The notes: generated by a model from the sequence alone, not told the origin. DNA of 64,000 nucleotides from Camelimonas abortus (GCF_042647165.1 NZ_JBHRUV010000013.1), one strand, 5' to 3'. Numbered from the stretch's first letter, positions 27,992 through 37,475 are shown. Numbers and translations are program-made.

Positions 27992-28405
27992 CAGCTCCGG
28001 CAGGGCCGCGGCCGCCCGCCACGCCAGCTGGCCGCCCCAGCAGTAGCCGATCGCCGCCGTGCGGCCGGCTAGGGCGGCGTCGGCGACAGCGGCCTCAATG
28101 TCCTTCAGCACGTCGGCGACGTCGCACTGCGCCCGCAGCTCCAGCCCGCGGGCGATCTCCGCCGGCGCGTAACCCAGCTCCGCGCCCGGGGCCACGCGCT
28201 CGTACAGCGCCGGCGCCACGGCCAGATAGCCGGCGCGGGCGTAGGTGTCCGCCACGGACCGGATGTGCGGGTTTAGGCCGAAAATCTCCTGCAGGATCAC
28301 CACGCCGCCGCGCGGCTCGCCCCGCGGCTCCACGCGATAGGCCGGCAGCACGAAGCCGTCGCTGGCCTCCAGCGTGACCATCATTCCCGTTGTGACGCGC
28401 GTCAT
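27716..28405 (-). CDS. Dienelactone hydrolase family protein
   Basis: 229 residues, alpha/beta-hydrolase. The nucleophile elbow is GYCWGGQ (Cys as nucleophile, as in carboxymethylenebutenolidase); the catalytic Asp is probably in FARRDAHIP and the His in YDAGHGFNCD. Such enzymes open lactone rings, classically in chloroaromatic degradation, but many homologues have unknown substrates and no aromatic-degradation genes are near. AGGAGG precedes the ATG by 8 bases. The last 276 bases overlap the converging membrane-protein frame. Confidence 0.9.
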   Translation of the reverse strand: MTRVTTGMMVTLEASDGFVLPAYRVEPRGEPRGGVVILQEIFGLNPHIRSVADTYARAGYLAVAPALYERVAPGAELGYAPAEIARGLELRAQCDVADVLKDIEAAVADAALAGRTAAIGYCWGGQLAWRAAAALPELSAAVVYYGGGIDALGHLTPLCPVLGHFARRDAHIPVDGVLAVQARHPGLFEVHLYDAGHGFNCDARESHDPAAAALALSRTLRFLDQRVAA

Positions 28406-28711
28406 TGACGTTTCCTCCTTCCGGCGCGTCCGCCGCGGCCGGCTCCGGGAGGCGCCGGCGCGGCTCCCGGACGGGCGTCAGGCGGGGCGCTCCGTCGCCG
28501 CCGCCCCGCTCCGGAGCCGGCTGCGGCCGGCGGGCGGCCGAATCCGGGCTTTTGACGCCAGCAGAGCACGTCCCCCCGGCGCATGGAAAGGGGGCGGCGG
28601 CGGGTAACGTCCGGCTTGCGTTTTTGCGGCGAAAGGTGTCTGCCAGTTGCGGGTGATTGGCCCCGTTTCCGGCCGCGGCGCGGGGGCGGGACAGAAACGG
28701 AAGGCGGAACA
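28406..28711. promoter_or_regulatory. Divergent region between dienelactone hydrolase gene and pdxJ
   Basis: 306 bases without a supported gene. It should hold promoters for both genes; a moderately A/T-rich patch at about 28605-28660 before pdxJ is the likeliest. No clear operator seen. Confidence 0.35.
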
Positions 28712-29494
28712 ATGGCGGAACCGGACGGCAGCGGCGCGGCGCGGCGGCCGCGTCTTGGCGTCAACATCGATCACGTGGCCACGGTGCGCAACGCCCGAGG
28801 CGGGGCGACGCCCGATCCGGTGCGCGCCGCGCATCTGGCCGTGCAGGGCGGCGCCGACGGCGTCACCGCCCATTTGCGCGAGGACCGTCGCCACATCCGC
28901 GACGACGACATGCGCCGCCTGAAGCAGGAGCTGGCGGTTCCGCTCAATTTCGAGGCCGGGGCCACGGCGGAGATGGTCGCCATCGCCCTCGAAATCCTGC
29001 CGCACGCCGTCTGCCTTGTGCCCGAGCGGCGCGAGGAGCGCACCACCGAAGGCGGTCTCGACGTCATCGGCCTCAGGCGCGAGCTGAAGCCGATGATCGC
29101 CGACCTCTCGGCAGCCGGCGTTCGCGTGTCGCTGTTCGTCGAGCCGGAGCCGGCCGTGCTGGAGGCGGCGGCGGAGCTGGGCGCGCCGGTGGTGGAGCTG
29201 CACACCGGCGCCTTCTGCCTGCGCCACGACGCCGGCGACCACGCCGGCGCCGCCCGCGAGCTGGAGCGCATCCGCGCCGCCGCCGCGGCGGGCGACCGGC
29301 TCGGGCTGGAGATTCACGCCGGCCACGGGCTCAGTTTCGACACGGTGCGGCCGGTGGCGCGCATACCGCAGATCGCCGAGTTCAACATCGGCCATTTCCT
29401 CATCGGCGAGGCGATTTTCACCGGCCTCGCCGCGGCGGTGGCGACCATGCGCCGCCTGATTCTGGAGGCGCGGGAAGCGCGCGACGTTCCGTAG
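28712..29494 (+). CDS. pdxJ: Pyridoxine 5'-phosphate synthase
   Basis: 260 residues. PdxJ condenses 1-deoxyxylulose 5-phosphate with 3-amino-2-oxopropyl phosphate to pyridoxine 5'-phosphate. Seen: LGVNIDHVATVRNARGG, GADGVTAHLREDRRHI, LVPERREERTTEGGLDV with the catalytic Glu, and the phosphate-binding C-terminal NIGHFLIGEAIF. The start at 28712 is preceded by AAGGCGGAAC and gives the standard N terminus. A strong terminator follows at 29520. In some bacteria pdxJ is next to acpS; here aqpZ is interposed. Confidence 0.96.
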   Translation: MAEPDGSGAARRPRLGVNIDHVATVRNARGGATPDPVRAAHLAVQGGADGVTAHLREDRRHIRDDDMRRLKQELAVPLNFEAGATAEMVAIALEILPHAVCLVPERREERTTEGGLDVIGLRRELKPMIADLSAAGVRVSLFVEPEPAVLEAAAELGAPVVELHTGAFCLRHDAGDHAGAARELERIRAAAAAGDRLGLEIHAGHGLSFDTVRPVARIPQIAEFNIGHFLIGEAIFTGLAAAVATMRRLILEAREARDVP

Positions 29495-29900
29495 CGTCGT
29501 TACTGGCGTTTTGCTGTCGCGGCCCGCGTTCTTTTCCGGAGCGCGGGCCGTTTTGTTTCGCCGCCCCGCGCCAGTCCACGCCGTTGCGGAGCGTCACGCG
29601 GCGCCGTGCCTGCGTCCGCCGCGCCGCGCAGGCGTCTGACCTTCGTTTCCCGAAAAAGTGAAGCCATAACAGCTTTGGCTGTTCATTCCGTCATATGTTA
29701 TCAAGCATGACGTTTGCGCGATGGGCCGCCGGGAGCGGTCGCCCTGCTCCGCGTCCGGCCCGCGGGACGCCCGTTCGCAGGCAATGCGGCGGGACGCGGG
29801 ACAGCGCGCGGGCGTTCGCGGGACACGCGCGGGGACGGCGCCGCGAACCGGCGGCGGCGCCAGATATCGCAGGGGAAACTCACCGACACGGAGGATGCGC
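29495..29900 (+). promoter_or_regulatory. pdxJ-aqpZ intergenic region with aqpZ promoter area
   Basis: 406 bases. Holds the pdxJ terminator and, at about 29645-29710, the most A/T-rich stretch nearby, including a 6-bp hairpin (AACAGC/GCTGTT) and a CATATGTTATCAAG segment. This is the likely aqpZ promoter, leaving a leader of about 190 bases. Confidence 0.4.
29520..29558 (+). terminator. Intrinsic terminator of pdxJ
   Basis: 9-bp stem (29520-29528 with 29542-29550), 13-base loop, then TTTTGTTT. Confidence 0.88.
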
Positions 29901-30608
29901 ATGGGTGGCGCATGCAAATATCTCGCCGAGGCGTACGGCACGGCGCTTCTGGTGTTCTTCGGCTGCGGCGCGGCTGTCCTCTCCACGGGCGCGGGCGCCG
30001 GAACGGCGATGGACCTGCTGGGCATCGCCTTCGGCTTTGGCGTCGGCCTCATCGTCGCCGCCTACAGCATCGGCGCCATTTCCGGCTGCCACATCAATCC
30101 CGCGGTCACCCTCGGCTTCGTCACCGCCGGCCGCATGGGCGCGGCGGAGGCCGCCGGCTACATCATCGCCCAGGTCATCGGCGGCGTCATCGGCGCCGGC
30201 CTGCTGGCGCTGATCCTGCAGGGCAAGCTCGGCGGCCATGACATCGGCGCCGCCGGGCTCGGCCAGAACGGCTGGGGGGAGGGGTATGGCGCCGGTTACG
30301 GCGTGGTCGCCGCCTTCCTCGTGGAGCTCCTCATCAGCTTCATCTTCGTCTATGTGGTGCTGCAGGTGACGAAGGGCGCCGCCAACGCCGCCATCGCCGG
30401 CCTGGTCATCGGCCTCGCCCTGTTCGTCATCCATGTGGTGTTCATCAACGTCACCGGCGTTTCGGTGAACCCGGCGCGCAGCATCGCCCCGGCGGTGTTC
30501 GTCGGCGGCAAGGCGCTGGCGCAGCTGTGGCTGTTCATCGTCGCGCCGGTCATCGGCGGGGTGATCGCCGGCGTCGTTTCGCGCTGCACGCCGGAGCCGG
30601 CCGCCTGA
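29901..30608 (+). CDS. aqpZ: Aquaporin Z
   Basis: 235 residues, six membrane helices and two NPA half-helices: HINPAVTLG and VSVNPARSIAP. The helix-5 His (VIHVVFINVTGVSVNPAR) and the Arg after the second NPA form a narrow selectivity filter, the water-specific AqpZ type rather than a glycerol facilitator. ATG 29901 is chosen because GAGG lies 6 bases upstream; an in-frame ATG at 29895 adds two residues. Terminator at 30639. Confidence 0.94.
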   Translation: MGGACKYLAEAYGTALLVFFGCGAAVLSTGAGAGTAMDLLGIAFGFGVGLIVAAYSIGAISGCHINPAVTLGFVTAGRMGAAEAAGYIIAQVIGGVIGAGLLALILQGKLGGHDIGAAGLGQNGWGEGYGAGYGVVAAFLVELLISFIFVYVVLQVTKGAANAAIAGLVIGLALFVIHVVFINVTGVSVNPARSIAPAVFVGGKALAQLWLFIVAPVIGGVIAGVVSRCTPEPAA

Positions 30609-30638
30609 GCCGGCCGCGGGCGCGCGCCCTCGCCACCC

Positions 30639-30666
30639 GCGCCCGGGTCCAGGCCCGGGCGCTTTT
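30639..30666 (+). terminator. Intrinsic terminator of aqpZ
   Basis: 9-bp stem (30639-30647 with 30654-30662), 6-base loop, then TTTT. Confidence 0.8.
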
Positions 30667-30725
30667 GCGTCCGGGGCCGGGGATCGCTATAGGCTCTGCG
30701 ACATCTCCAGCCGCCGGAGCCGCGC

Positions 30726-31133
30726 ATGATCATCGGCCTTGGTTCAGACCTGTGCGACATCAACCGCATCCAGCGCTCGCTGGACCGGTTCGGCGACCGC
30801 TTCACCCACCGCATCTTCACCGAAACCGAACGGACGCGCTCCGACCGCCGCGCCGCCCGCGCCGCCTCCTACGCCCGCCGTTTCGCCGCCAAGGAGGCCT
30901 GCGCCAAGGCGCTCGGCACCGGCCTGCGACTTGGCGTGTTCTGGCGCGACATGGAGGTGGTGAACCTGCCGGGCGGCCGCCCCGTCATGCGCCTCAGCGG
31001 CGGCGCCCTAGCGCGGCTGCAGGCCATCACCCCGCCGGGCATGGAGGCGGTGATTCACGTGTCGCTCACCGACGATCCGCCGATGGCCATGGCCTTCGTG
31101 GTCATCGAGGCGGCGCCGGCCCGCCAGCCCTGA
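30726..31133 (+). CDS. acpS: Holo-[acyl-carrier-protein] synthase
   Basis: 135 residues. AcpS moves 4'-phosphopantetheine from CoA to apo-ACP. Diagnostic motifs: IIGLGSDLCDINRIQRSL at the N terminus with the Mg-binding Asp, and FAAKEACAKALGTGL with the second metal ligand Glu. Full family length. Followed, after 255 bases, by lepB-rnc-era, the usual alphaproteobacterial order. Confidence 0.95.
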   Translation: MIIGLGSDLCDINRIQRSLDRFGDRFTHRIFTETERTRSDRRAARAASYARRFAAKEACAKALGTGLRLGVFWRDMEVVNLPGGRPVMRLSGGALARLQAITPPGMEAVIHVSLTDDPPMAMAFVVIEAAPARQP

Positions 31134-31388
31134 GCGCGCCCCGGCTTCGCCCGCTCCAGGAGCGCCGTCCGGCGCGCCTCCCGGGGCCGCCGCCGTCCGC
31201 GGGGCGGGGAGGGGGCGCCGGCGGCGGCGCATCACGGCTTCGCCATCTTGCCGTGGTGATTGAGCCGGAACCGGCCATGGTTTATCCATGCCCGGACGTC
31301 AGGGCGGGCCGGACCACGGCCGTCCGCCCGTTCCGTTAAAACACGTTCCGCCGGGCCCGTTCCGCGGCCGGTGAGGGAAGGCCGCTGC

Positions 31389-32159
31389 ATGGCGCGCTCC
31401 GAAATCGACAGGAAGGACAGGCAGGGCAACGAAACGGGCCTGTACGAAACCGTCAAGGTGATCGTCCAGGCGCTGCTGATCGCGGTGGTGGTGCGCACGC
31501 TGCTGTTCCAGCCGTTCAACATCCCGTCCGGCTCGCTGATCCCGACGCTGCTGGTCGGCGACTACCTGTTCGTCTCCAAATATTCGTACGGCTATTCGAA
31601 ATATTCCATTCCCTTCAGCCCGCCGCTGTTCCGTGGCCGCATCTTCGCCTCGGAGCCGAAGCGCGGCGATGTGGCGGTGTTCAAGCTGCCGAAGGACAAC
31701 TCCACCGACTATATCAAGCGCGTCATCGGCCTGCCCGGCGACCGCATCCAGATGCGCGACGGGCGCCTCTACATCAACGACCAGCTGGTGGAGCGCAAAC
31801 GCATCGAGGACTATGTCACCACCGATTCCTGGGGGCGCCAGGTGCCGGTGCCGCAGTACATCGAGACGTTGCCCGGCGGCGTCTCCCACCGCATCATCGA
31901 ACGTGACGGCGACCGGGGCTACTGGGACAACACCTATGTCTACACCGTGCCCCCGGGCCACTATTTCATGATGGGCGACAACCGCGACAACTCCACCGAC
32001 AGCCGCGACGAGGCCAATGTCGGTTACGTGCCGTTCGAGAACCTGGTCGGCCGCGCGGAGGTGATCTTCTTCTCGGTGAAGGACGCCGCCGCCGCATGGC
32101 AGTTCTGGAAATGGCCGTGGAGCGTGCGCTGGGACCGCCTGTTCACGAGGGTCAGATAG
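31389..32159 (+). CDS. lepB: Signal peptidase I
   Basis: 256 residues. It removes signal peptides from exported proteins at the outer face of the inner membrane. One membrane helix (about 22-40, VKVIVQALLIAVVVRTLLF), then the catalytic Ser in PFNIPSGSLIPTL and the general-base Lys in DYIKRVIGLPGDRI. Later signature GHYFMMGDNRDNSTDSR is intact. Start at 31389 gives a short cytoplasmic N terminus. rnc begins 2 bases after the stop, so the genes are coupled. Confidence 0.96.
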   Translation: MARSEIDRKDRQGNETGLYETVKVIVQALLIAVVVRTLLFQPFNIPSGSLIPTLLVGDYLFVSKYSYGYSKYSIPFSPPLFRGRIFASEPKRGDVAVFKLPKDNSTDYIKRVIGLPGDRIQMRDGRLYINDQLVERKRIEDYVTTDSWGRQVPVPQYIETLPGGVSHRIIERDGDRGYWDNTYVYTVPPGHYFMMGDNRDNSTDSRDEANVGYVPFENLVGRAEVIFFSVKDAAAAWQFWKWPWSVRWDRLFTRVR

Positions 32160-32161
32160 GC

Positions 32162-32851
32162 ATGGCCTCCCGCAGACCGCCCCTTGACCGGCTGGAAGCG
32201 GCCGTCGGCCACCGTTTCGCCAACCGCAGGCTGCTGGAGCAGGCGCTCACCCATGTGAGCGGCGCCGACGACCGCATCGGCTCCTACCAGCGTCTTGAGT
32301 TTCTCGGCGACCGCGTGCTCGGCCTCATCGTCGCCGGCATGCTGTTCGAGACCTTTCCGGGCGCCGAGGAGGGGGAGCTCTCGCGCCGGCTCGCCGAGCT
32401 GGTGCGGCGCGAAACATGCGCCGAGGTGGCGAAGGCCTGGGACGTGGCGCCCCACCTGCGCCTCGCCGCCGGCGGCGCCTTCCCGCGCGCGCGCCAGAAC
32501 GTCTCCGTTCTGGCCGACGTGTGCGAGGCCATCGTCGGCGCCGTCTATCTCGACGGCGGCCATGACGCCGCCGCCGCCGTGGTGCGCGCCGCCTTCGGGC
32601 CGCTGATGCACGCGCCGCGCCGCTCCCTGCGCGACGCCAAGACCACCCTCCAGGAATGGGCCCACGCCCGCGGCCTGCCCAACCCCGGCTACGAGCTGGT
32701 GGAGACCACCGGCCCCGATCACGCCCCGGTGTTCACCATCTCCACCCTGGTTCAGGGCTATCCGCCGTGCCTCGGCAAGGGGCCGTCCAAACGCGCCGCC
32801 GAGCAGGACGCCGCCAGCCAGTTTCTGGCGCGCGAGGGCGTGACCGCCTGA
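32162..32851 (+). CDS. rnc: Ribonuclease III
   Basis: 229 residues. Double-strand RNA endonuclease for rRNA processing and mRNA turnover. Catalytic signature RLEFLGDRVLGLIVA (about residues 43-57), with the later metal-binding DVCEAIVGAVYLDGG. The C-terminal dsRNA-binding domain ends in GKGPSKRAAEQDAASQFL. Position between lepB and era is conserved. Confidence 0.96.
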   Translation: MASRRPPLDRLEAAVGHRFANRRLLEQALTHVSGADDRIGSYQRLEFLGDRVLGLIVAGMLFETFPGAEEGELSRRLAELVRRETCAEVAKAWDVAPHLRLAAGGAFPRARQNVSVLADVCEAIVGAVYLDGGHDAAAAVVRAAFGPLMHAPRRSLRDAKTTLQEWAHARGLPNPGYELVETTGPDHAPVFTISTLVQGYPPCLGKGPSKRAAEQDAASQFLAREGVTA

Positions 32852-32993
32852 AGCATGGTTGCGCAGGGCGCGGTTCCTCCGTGATATTCTGAAACATCCT
32901 GAAACCGTCGGGGGGACCAGCCCCGCCGGCAGGCAGCTGGCGCACGCCGGACCCCGCGACGGGGGCAAGGACCGGCTTCGCGCAGGAGACGAC

Positions 32994-33947
32994 ATGACCG
33001 ACGACACCACGCCGCCGTCCGCGGCCGGCCGCGCGCCGCAGGCCGGCGACGCGCCGCAGACCCGTTGCGGCTTCATCGCGCTGGTCGGCGCGCCCAACGC
33101 CGGCAAGTCAACGCTGCTCAACGCCCTGGTGGGGGCGAAAGTCTCCATCATCTCGCGCAAGGTGCAGACCACGCGCACCCTCGTGCGCGGCATCGCCATC
33201 CATGGAGACAGCCAGCTGGTGTTCGTCGACACCCCCGGCATCTTCCGCCCCAGACGCCGCCTCGACCGCGCCATGGTCAACGCCGCCTGGGGCGGCGCCG
33301 GCGACGCCGACATCGTCTGCCTGCTGGTGGACGCCCGCAAGGGCGTGGACGAACAGGTGGAGGAGCTGTCCGGACGCCTGGCGGAGATCCGCAGGCCGAA
33401 GGTGCTCGTGCTCAACAAGATCGACCTGATCCCGCGCGGGAAGCTGCTGGCGCTGGCCGCCGCCATCAATGAGAAGGGTGACTTCGAGCGCACCTTCATG
33501 GTCTCCGCCATGCGCGGCGACGGCGTGGCGGACCTGAAGGCGTGGCTGGCCGCGCGCCTGCCCTTCGATCACTGGCACTATCCGGAAGACCAGATCGCCG
33601 ACGCGCCGCTGCGCCAGCTCGCGGCCGAGATCACCCGCGAGAAGCTGTTCAACCGCCTGCACGACGAGCTGCCCTACGCCTCCACCGTGGAGACCGACAG
33701 CTGGAAGCAGCAGAAGGACGGCTCCATCCGCATCGAGCAGACCATCTATGTGGAGCGCGAGAGCCAGCGCAGCATCGTGCTGGGGCAGGGCGGACAGACC
33801 ATCAAGGCCATCGGCGTCGCCGCCCGCCGCGACATCGCCGAGGCGGCCGATGCGAAGGTGCACCTGTTCCTGTTCGTCAAGGTGCGGGAAAACTGGGGCG
33901 ACGACCCGGCGCGCTACCGCGAAATGGGCCTCGAGTTCCCTGACTGA
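32994..33947 (+). CDS. era: GTPase Era
   Basis: 317 residues. Era binds the 3' end of 16S rRNA and couples 30S assembly to growth. G1 is GAPNAGKST, G3 is VDTPGIF, G4 is NKID (LVLNKIDLIP). The KH domain contains IVLGQGGQTIKAIGVAARR, with the GxxG-type turn GQGGQ. The N terminus has about 20 extra residues (Thr/Pro/Ala-rich). Start at 32994 has a GGAGA ribosome site 5 bases upstream. Confidence 0.96.
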   Translation: MTDDTTPPSAAGRAPQAGDAPQTRCGFIALVGAPNAGKSTLLNALVGAKVSIISRKVQTTRTLVRGIAIHGDSQLVFVDTPGIFRPRRRLDRAMVNAAWGGAGDADIVCLLVDARKGVDEQVEELSGRLAEIRRPKVLVLNKIDLIPRGKLLALAAAINEKGDFERTFMVSAMRGDGVADLKAWLAARLPFDHWHYPEDQIADAPLRQLAAEITREKLFNRLHDELPYASTVETDSWKQQKDGSIRIEQTIYVERESQRSIVLGQGGQTIKAIGVAARRDIAEAADAKVHLFLFVKVRENWGDDPARYREMGLEFPD

Positions 33948-33976
33948 GCGCGCGGGGGCGCCGGGCTGGAGCGCTG

Positions 33977-34741
33977 ATGGAATGGACCGACGAGGGCGTC
34001 GTGCTGGGCGTGCGGCGCCTGGGCGAAACCAGCGTCATTGTCGAGCTGATGACCCGCGACCACGGCCGCCACGCCGGCGTGGTGCGCGGCGGCCGTTCGG
34101 CGCGCCTGCAGCCGGTGCTGCAGCCGGGCAATTCGGTGGCGGTGGTCTGGCGCGCCCGCATGGAGGAGCATCTCGGCGTCTACGCCGTGGAGGCGCGGGA
34201 AATGCGCGCCGCCCGCTACATGGGCTCGGCCATGGCGCTCAACGTGCTGGGCGCGGCGCTCGCGCTCGCCCGCCTGCTGCCCGAGCGCGATCCGCACCGC
34301 AACGTGCATGACGCCCTGGCGCTGCTCGCCGGCCAGGCCTGCCACGAGCCCGCCGACGCCGACCTCGCGCCCGGGCCCGGCCTGCTGGCGCTGTTCGAGC
34401 TGTCGCTGCTGGCGGAGCTGGGCTTCGGCCTCGACCTGCAGCGCTGCGTCGCCACGGGCGTCACGGAGAACCTCGCCTATGTCTCGCCGAAATCCGGCCG
34501 CGCCGTCAGCGCCGCCGCCGGGGCGCCATGGAAGGAGCGGCTGCTGCCGCTGCCCGCCTTCCTGCGCGCGCCGACCGGCAGGCCGCCGCACGTGGCCGAG
34601 GCGCTGCAGGCGCTGCGGCTCACCGGCTTCTTCCTGCAGCGCCATGTCTATGGTCCGCGCGGCCTGCCGGCTCCGGGAGCGCGCGAGCGGGTGATCGGCC
34701 TGCTGCAGCGCATGGCGGCGGGGGCCGCCGCGCCGCGCTGA
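33977..34741 (+). CDS. recO: DNA repair protein RecO
   Basis: 254 residues. RecO loads RecA on SSB-coated gaps with RecR. N-terminal OB fold begins EWTDEGVVLGVRRLGETSVI; next DHGRHAGVVRGGRS and LQPGNSVAVVWRAR. The C-terminal helical part carries LFELSLLAELGFGLDL and FLQRHVYGPRGLPAPGARER. A four-Cys zinc site of some RecO proteins is not present. 29 bases after era. Confidence 0.95.
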   Translation: MEWTDEGVVLGVRRLGETSVIVELMTRDHGRHAGVVRGGRSARLQPVLQPGNSVAVVWRARMEEHLGVYAVEAREMRAARYMGSAMALNVLGAALALARLLPERDPHRNVHDALALLAGQACHEPADADLAPGPGLLALFELSLLAELGFGLDLQRCVATGVTENLAYVSPKSGRAVSAAAGAPWKERLLPLPAFLRAPTGRPPHVAEALQALRLTGFFLQRHVYGPRGLPAPGARERVIGLLQRMAAGAAAPR

Positions 34742-35069
34742 TGCGGCGCCATGGCGGTGGAGCGCAAGGCGGAAGCCACGGAGAACGCTTGCGTTTGCGC
34801 CCTGCGTTCGCTACCCGTTCCACTGTCTGCGGCCCTGTCGCGGCCGGCGGGTCTGCGGCGGCGCGCGCCGCGCCGCGCCGGCGGGCGCCGCAACGCGCGC
34901 CTTCTGGCGCAAAACGCGCCATACTGGGCGCCGGCGGGAGGGGCCGGGACGCGCCCTCCGCGGCGGCCGGAGCGCCGCCGGAGGGGGCTGACGCGCCGGC
35001 GGGAGGGCGCGCCGTCGCCCGCATCCGCCGCGCCTTTTCGCGCCGCGCCGGCGCAAACCGGGGAAGCTG
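34742..35069. promoter_or_regulatory. recO-parC intergenic region
   Basis: 328 bases without a supported gene. Contains the LexA-type direct repeat at 34806-34820 and a 15-base motif at 34774-34788 also present (one mismatch, opposite strand) before dksA. The parC promoter should lie here. Confidence 0.4.
34806..34820. promoter_or_regulatory. Candidate LexA (SOS) box upstream of parC
   Basis: GTTC at 34806-34809, seven bases, GTTC at 34817-34820: an exact alphaproteobacterial LexA half-site pair (the complement of the recA box), 250 bases before parC. From base composition about one such match is expected by chance in 64 kb, so this is suggestive only. Confidence 0.4.
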
Positions 35070-37313
35070 ATGGACAGTGAGGTCGGGACGCCGTCCGGTG
35101 ACGGCATTGAGAACGTCGAGCTGCGCGAGGCGCTGGAGCAGCGCTACTTGGACTATGCGCTCTCCACCATCATGCACCGCGCCCTGCCGGACGCCCGCGA
35201 CGGCCTGAAGCCGGTGCACCGGCGCATCCTCTACAGCATGCGCCTGCAGCGGCTCGATCCCGGCGCGCCCTTCAAGAAATCCGCCAAGGTGGTCGGCGAC
35301 GTCATCAGTTCGTTCCACCCGCACGGCGACCAGGCCATCTATGACGCCATGGTGCGCCTCGCCCAGGATTTCGCCCTGCGCTACCCGCTGGTGGACGGCC
35401 AGGGCAACTTCGGCAACATCGACGGCGACGGCGCCGCCGCCTACCGTTACACCGAAGCGCGCATGACCGACGTGGCCCGGCTGATGCTGCAGGGCATCGA
35501 CGAGGACACGGTCGACTTCCGCCCCAATTACGACGGCTCCACCACCGAGCCGATGGTGCTGCCGGCCGCCTTCCCGAACCTGCTGGCCAACGGCGCCCAG
35601 GGCATCGCCGTCGGCATGGCGACCGCGATTCCGCCGCACAACGTCGCAGAGCTGTGCAACGCCGCGCTCTATCTCATCGCCCACCCCGAGGCGACCGCCG
35701 GACAGCTGCTCAACTTCATCCAGGGGCCGGATTTCCCCACCGGCGGCGTCATCGTCGAGCCGCGCGAGAGCATGCTTGAGGCTTACGCCACCGGCCGCGG
35801 CGGCTTCCGCGTGCGCGCCCGCTGGACGAAGGAGGACGTGGGCCGCGGCGGCTGGGTCGCCGTGGTCACCGAGATTCCCTATCTCGTGCCCAAGGCGCGG
35901 CTGATCGAGAAGATCGCCGACCTGCTGCAGGAAAAGAAGCTGCCGCTGGTGGCCGACATTCGCGACGAATCGGCCGAGGACGTGCGCATCGTCATCGAGC
36001 CGCGCGCGCGCACGGTCGATCCGGAGCTGATGATGGAGTCGCTGTTCCGGCTCACCGAGCTGGAAAGCCGCGTGCCGCTCAACATGAACGTGCTCTCCGG
36101 CGGCCGCGCGCCGCGGGTGCTCGGCCTCGCCGCCGTGCTGCGCGAGTGGCTGGACCACCGCCGCGAGGTGCTGCAGCGCGGCTCACGCCGGCGCCTGGAG
36201 GTCATCGGCCGGCGGCTTGAGGTGCTCGGCGGCCTGCTCATCGTCTATCTGGATCTCGACGAGGTGATCCGCATCATCCGCGAGGAGGACGAGCCGAAGC
36301 CGGCGCTGATGCAGCGGTTCGGCCTCACGGAGATCCAGGCCGACGCCATCCTCGACACCCGCCTGCGCGCCCTGCGCCGGCTGGAGGAGATGCAGCTGCG
36401 CGCCGAGCAGGAAAAGCTGCTGGAGGAGCAGGCCAGCCTGCAGGCGCTGCTCGCCTCCGAGGCGGCGCAGTGGAAGAAGGTGTCCGCCGAAATCCGCCAG
36501 ATCGGCAGGCAGTTCGGTCCCGAGACGCCGCTGGGCCGGCGCCGCACCACCTTCGCCGAGGCGCCGGCGGCCGGCTCCATCGACCTCACCGAGGCCATGG
36601 TGGAGCGCGAGCCGGTCACCGTGGTGCTGTCGAAGAAGGGCTGGATCCGGGCGCTCAAGGGGCACGTGGCGGACGTTTCCGGCGTGCAGTTCAAGGGCGA
36701 CGACGGCCTGCTGCTGTCGTTCCACGCCGAGACCACCTCGCGCATCCTGCTGGCCGACACGACCGGGCGGGTGTTCACCATTGAGGCGGCGAAGCTGCCG
36801 GGCGGGCGCGGCGTCGGCGACCCGCTGCGCATCCTCGTCGACATGGACGAGAACGCCGGCGTCGTCGCCGCCTGGCCGTACCGGCCGGGCGAGAAGATGC
36901 TGGTGGTCTCCACCGAAGGGCGCGGTTTCGCCGTCTCCAGCGACGACATGGTCGCCAACACCCGCAAGGGCAAGCAGGTGATGGTGATGGACGCGCCGCA
37001 CCGTCTGGCGCTGTGCGCGCCGGCGGCGGGGGATCACGTCGCCATCATCGGCCAGAACCGCAAGCTGCTGGTTTTCCCGCTGGTGCAGACGCCGGAGATG
37101 ACCCGCGGCAAGGGCGTGCGGCTGCAGAAATATCGCGACGGCGGCGTTTCCGACGCCAAGGTCTTCACCCTCGCCGACGGCCTGACGTGGAAGGACAGCT
37201 CCGGCCGCACCTGGACGGTGGCGGCCGACGACCTGCGCGACTGGATCGGCAACCGCGCCGAGGCCGGCCGTCTGCCGCCCAAGGGCTTCCCCCGCAACAA
37301 CCGCTTCGGCTGA
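35070..37313 (+). CDS. parC: DNA topoisomerase IV subunit A
   Basis: 747 residues. ParC is the DNA-breaking subunit of topoisomerase IV, which unlinks daughter chromosomes. The catalytic Tyr is in GDGAAAYRYTEARM. The quinolone pocket reads SSFHPHGDQAIYDAM: Gln and Asp stand where E. coli ParC has Ser80 and Glu84, a natural state in alphaproteobacteria. The C-terminal beta-pinwheel (after about 490) is short, giving a protein nearer 750 than GyrA's length and distinguishing it from gyrA. parE is not adjacent. Confidence 0.94.
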   Translation: MDSEVGTPSGDGIENVELREALEQRYLDYALSTIMHRALPDARDGLKPVHRRILYSMRLQRLDPGAPFKKSAKVVGDVISSFHPHGDQAIYDAMVRLAQDFALRYPLVDGQGNFGNIDGDGAAAYRYTEARMTDVARLMLQGIDEDTVDFRPNYDGSTTEPMVLPAAFPNLLANGAQGIAVGMATAIPPHNVAELCNAALYLIAHPEATAGQLLNFIQGPDFPTGGVIVEPRESMLEAYATGRGGFRVRARWTKEDVGRGGWVAVVTEIPYLVPKARLIEKIADLLQEKKLPLVADIRDESAEDVRIVIEPRARTVDPELMMESLFRLTELESRVPLNMNVLSGGRAPRVLGLAAVLREWLDHRREVLQRGSRRRLEVIGRRLEVLGGLLIVYLDLDEVIRIIREEDEPKPALMQRFGLTEIQADAILDTRLRALRRLEEMQLRAEQEKLLEEQASLQALLASEAAQWKKVSAEIRQIGRQFGPETPLGRRRTTFAEAPAAGSIDLTEAMVEREPVTVVLSKKGWIRALKGHVADVSGVQFKGDDGLLLSFHAETTSRILLADTTGRVFTIEAAKLPGGRGVGDPLRILVDMDENAGVVAAWPYRPGEKMLVVSTEGRGFAVSSDDMVANTRKGKQVMVMDAPHRLALCAPAAGDHVAIIGQNRKLLVFPLVQTPEMTRGKGVRLQKYRDGGVSDAKVFTLADGLTWKDSSGRTWTVAADDLRDWIGNRAEAGRLPPKGFPRNNRFG

Positions 37314-37475
37314 ACCCTCTCCGTTCCGCCAGCGCCGGCGGCCGGGGCGGGCCGCCCCCACTGACGCGATGGCCGAAAGGCGAAGCGCGCCGCCACGGCG
37401 TTGCTCCGCAGGGCGCGGGGCAGGCCGGCGGGGCGACGCGCCGGAGGCCCGCGCCGTGGCGTTCGCTTCCACCAT

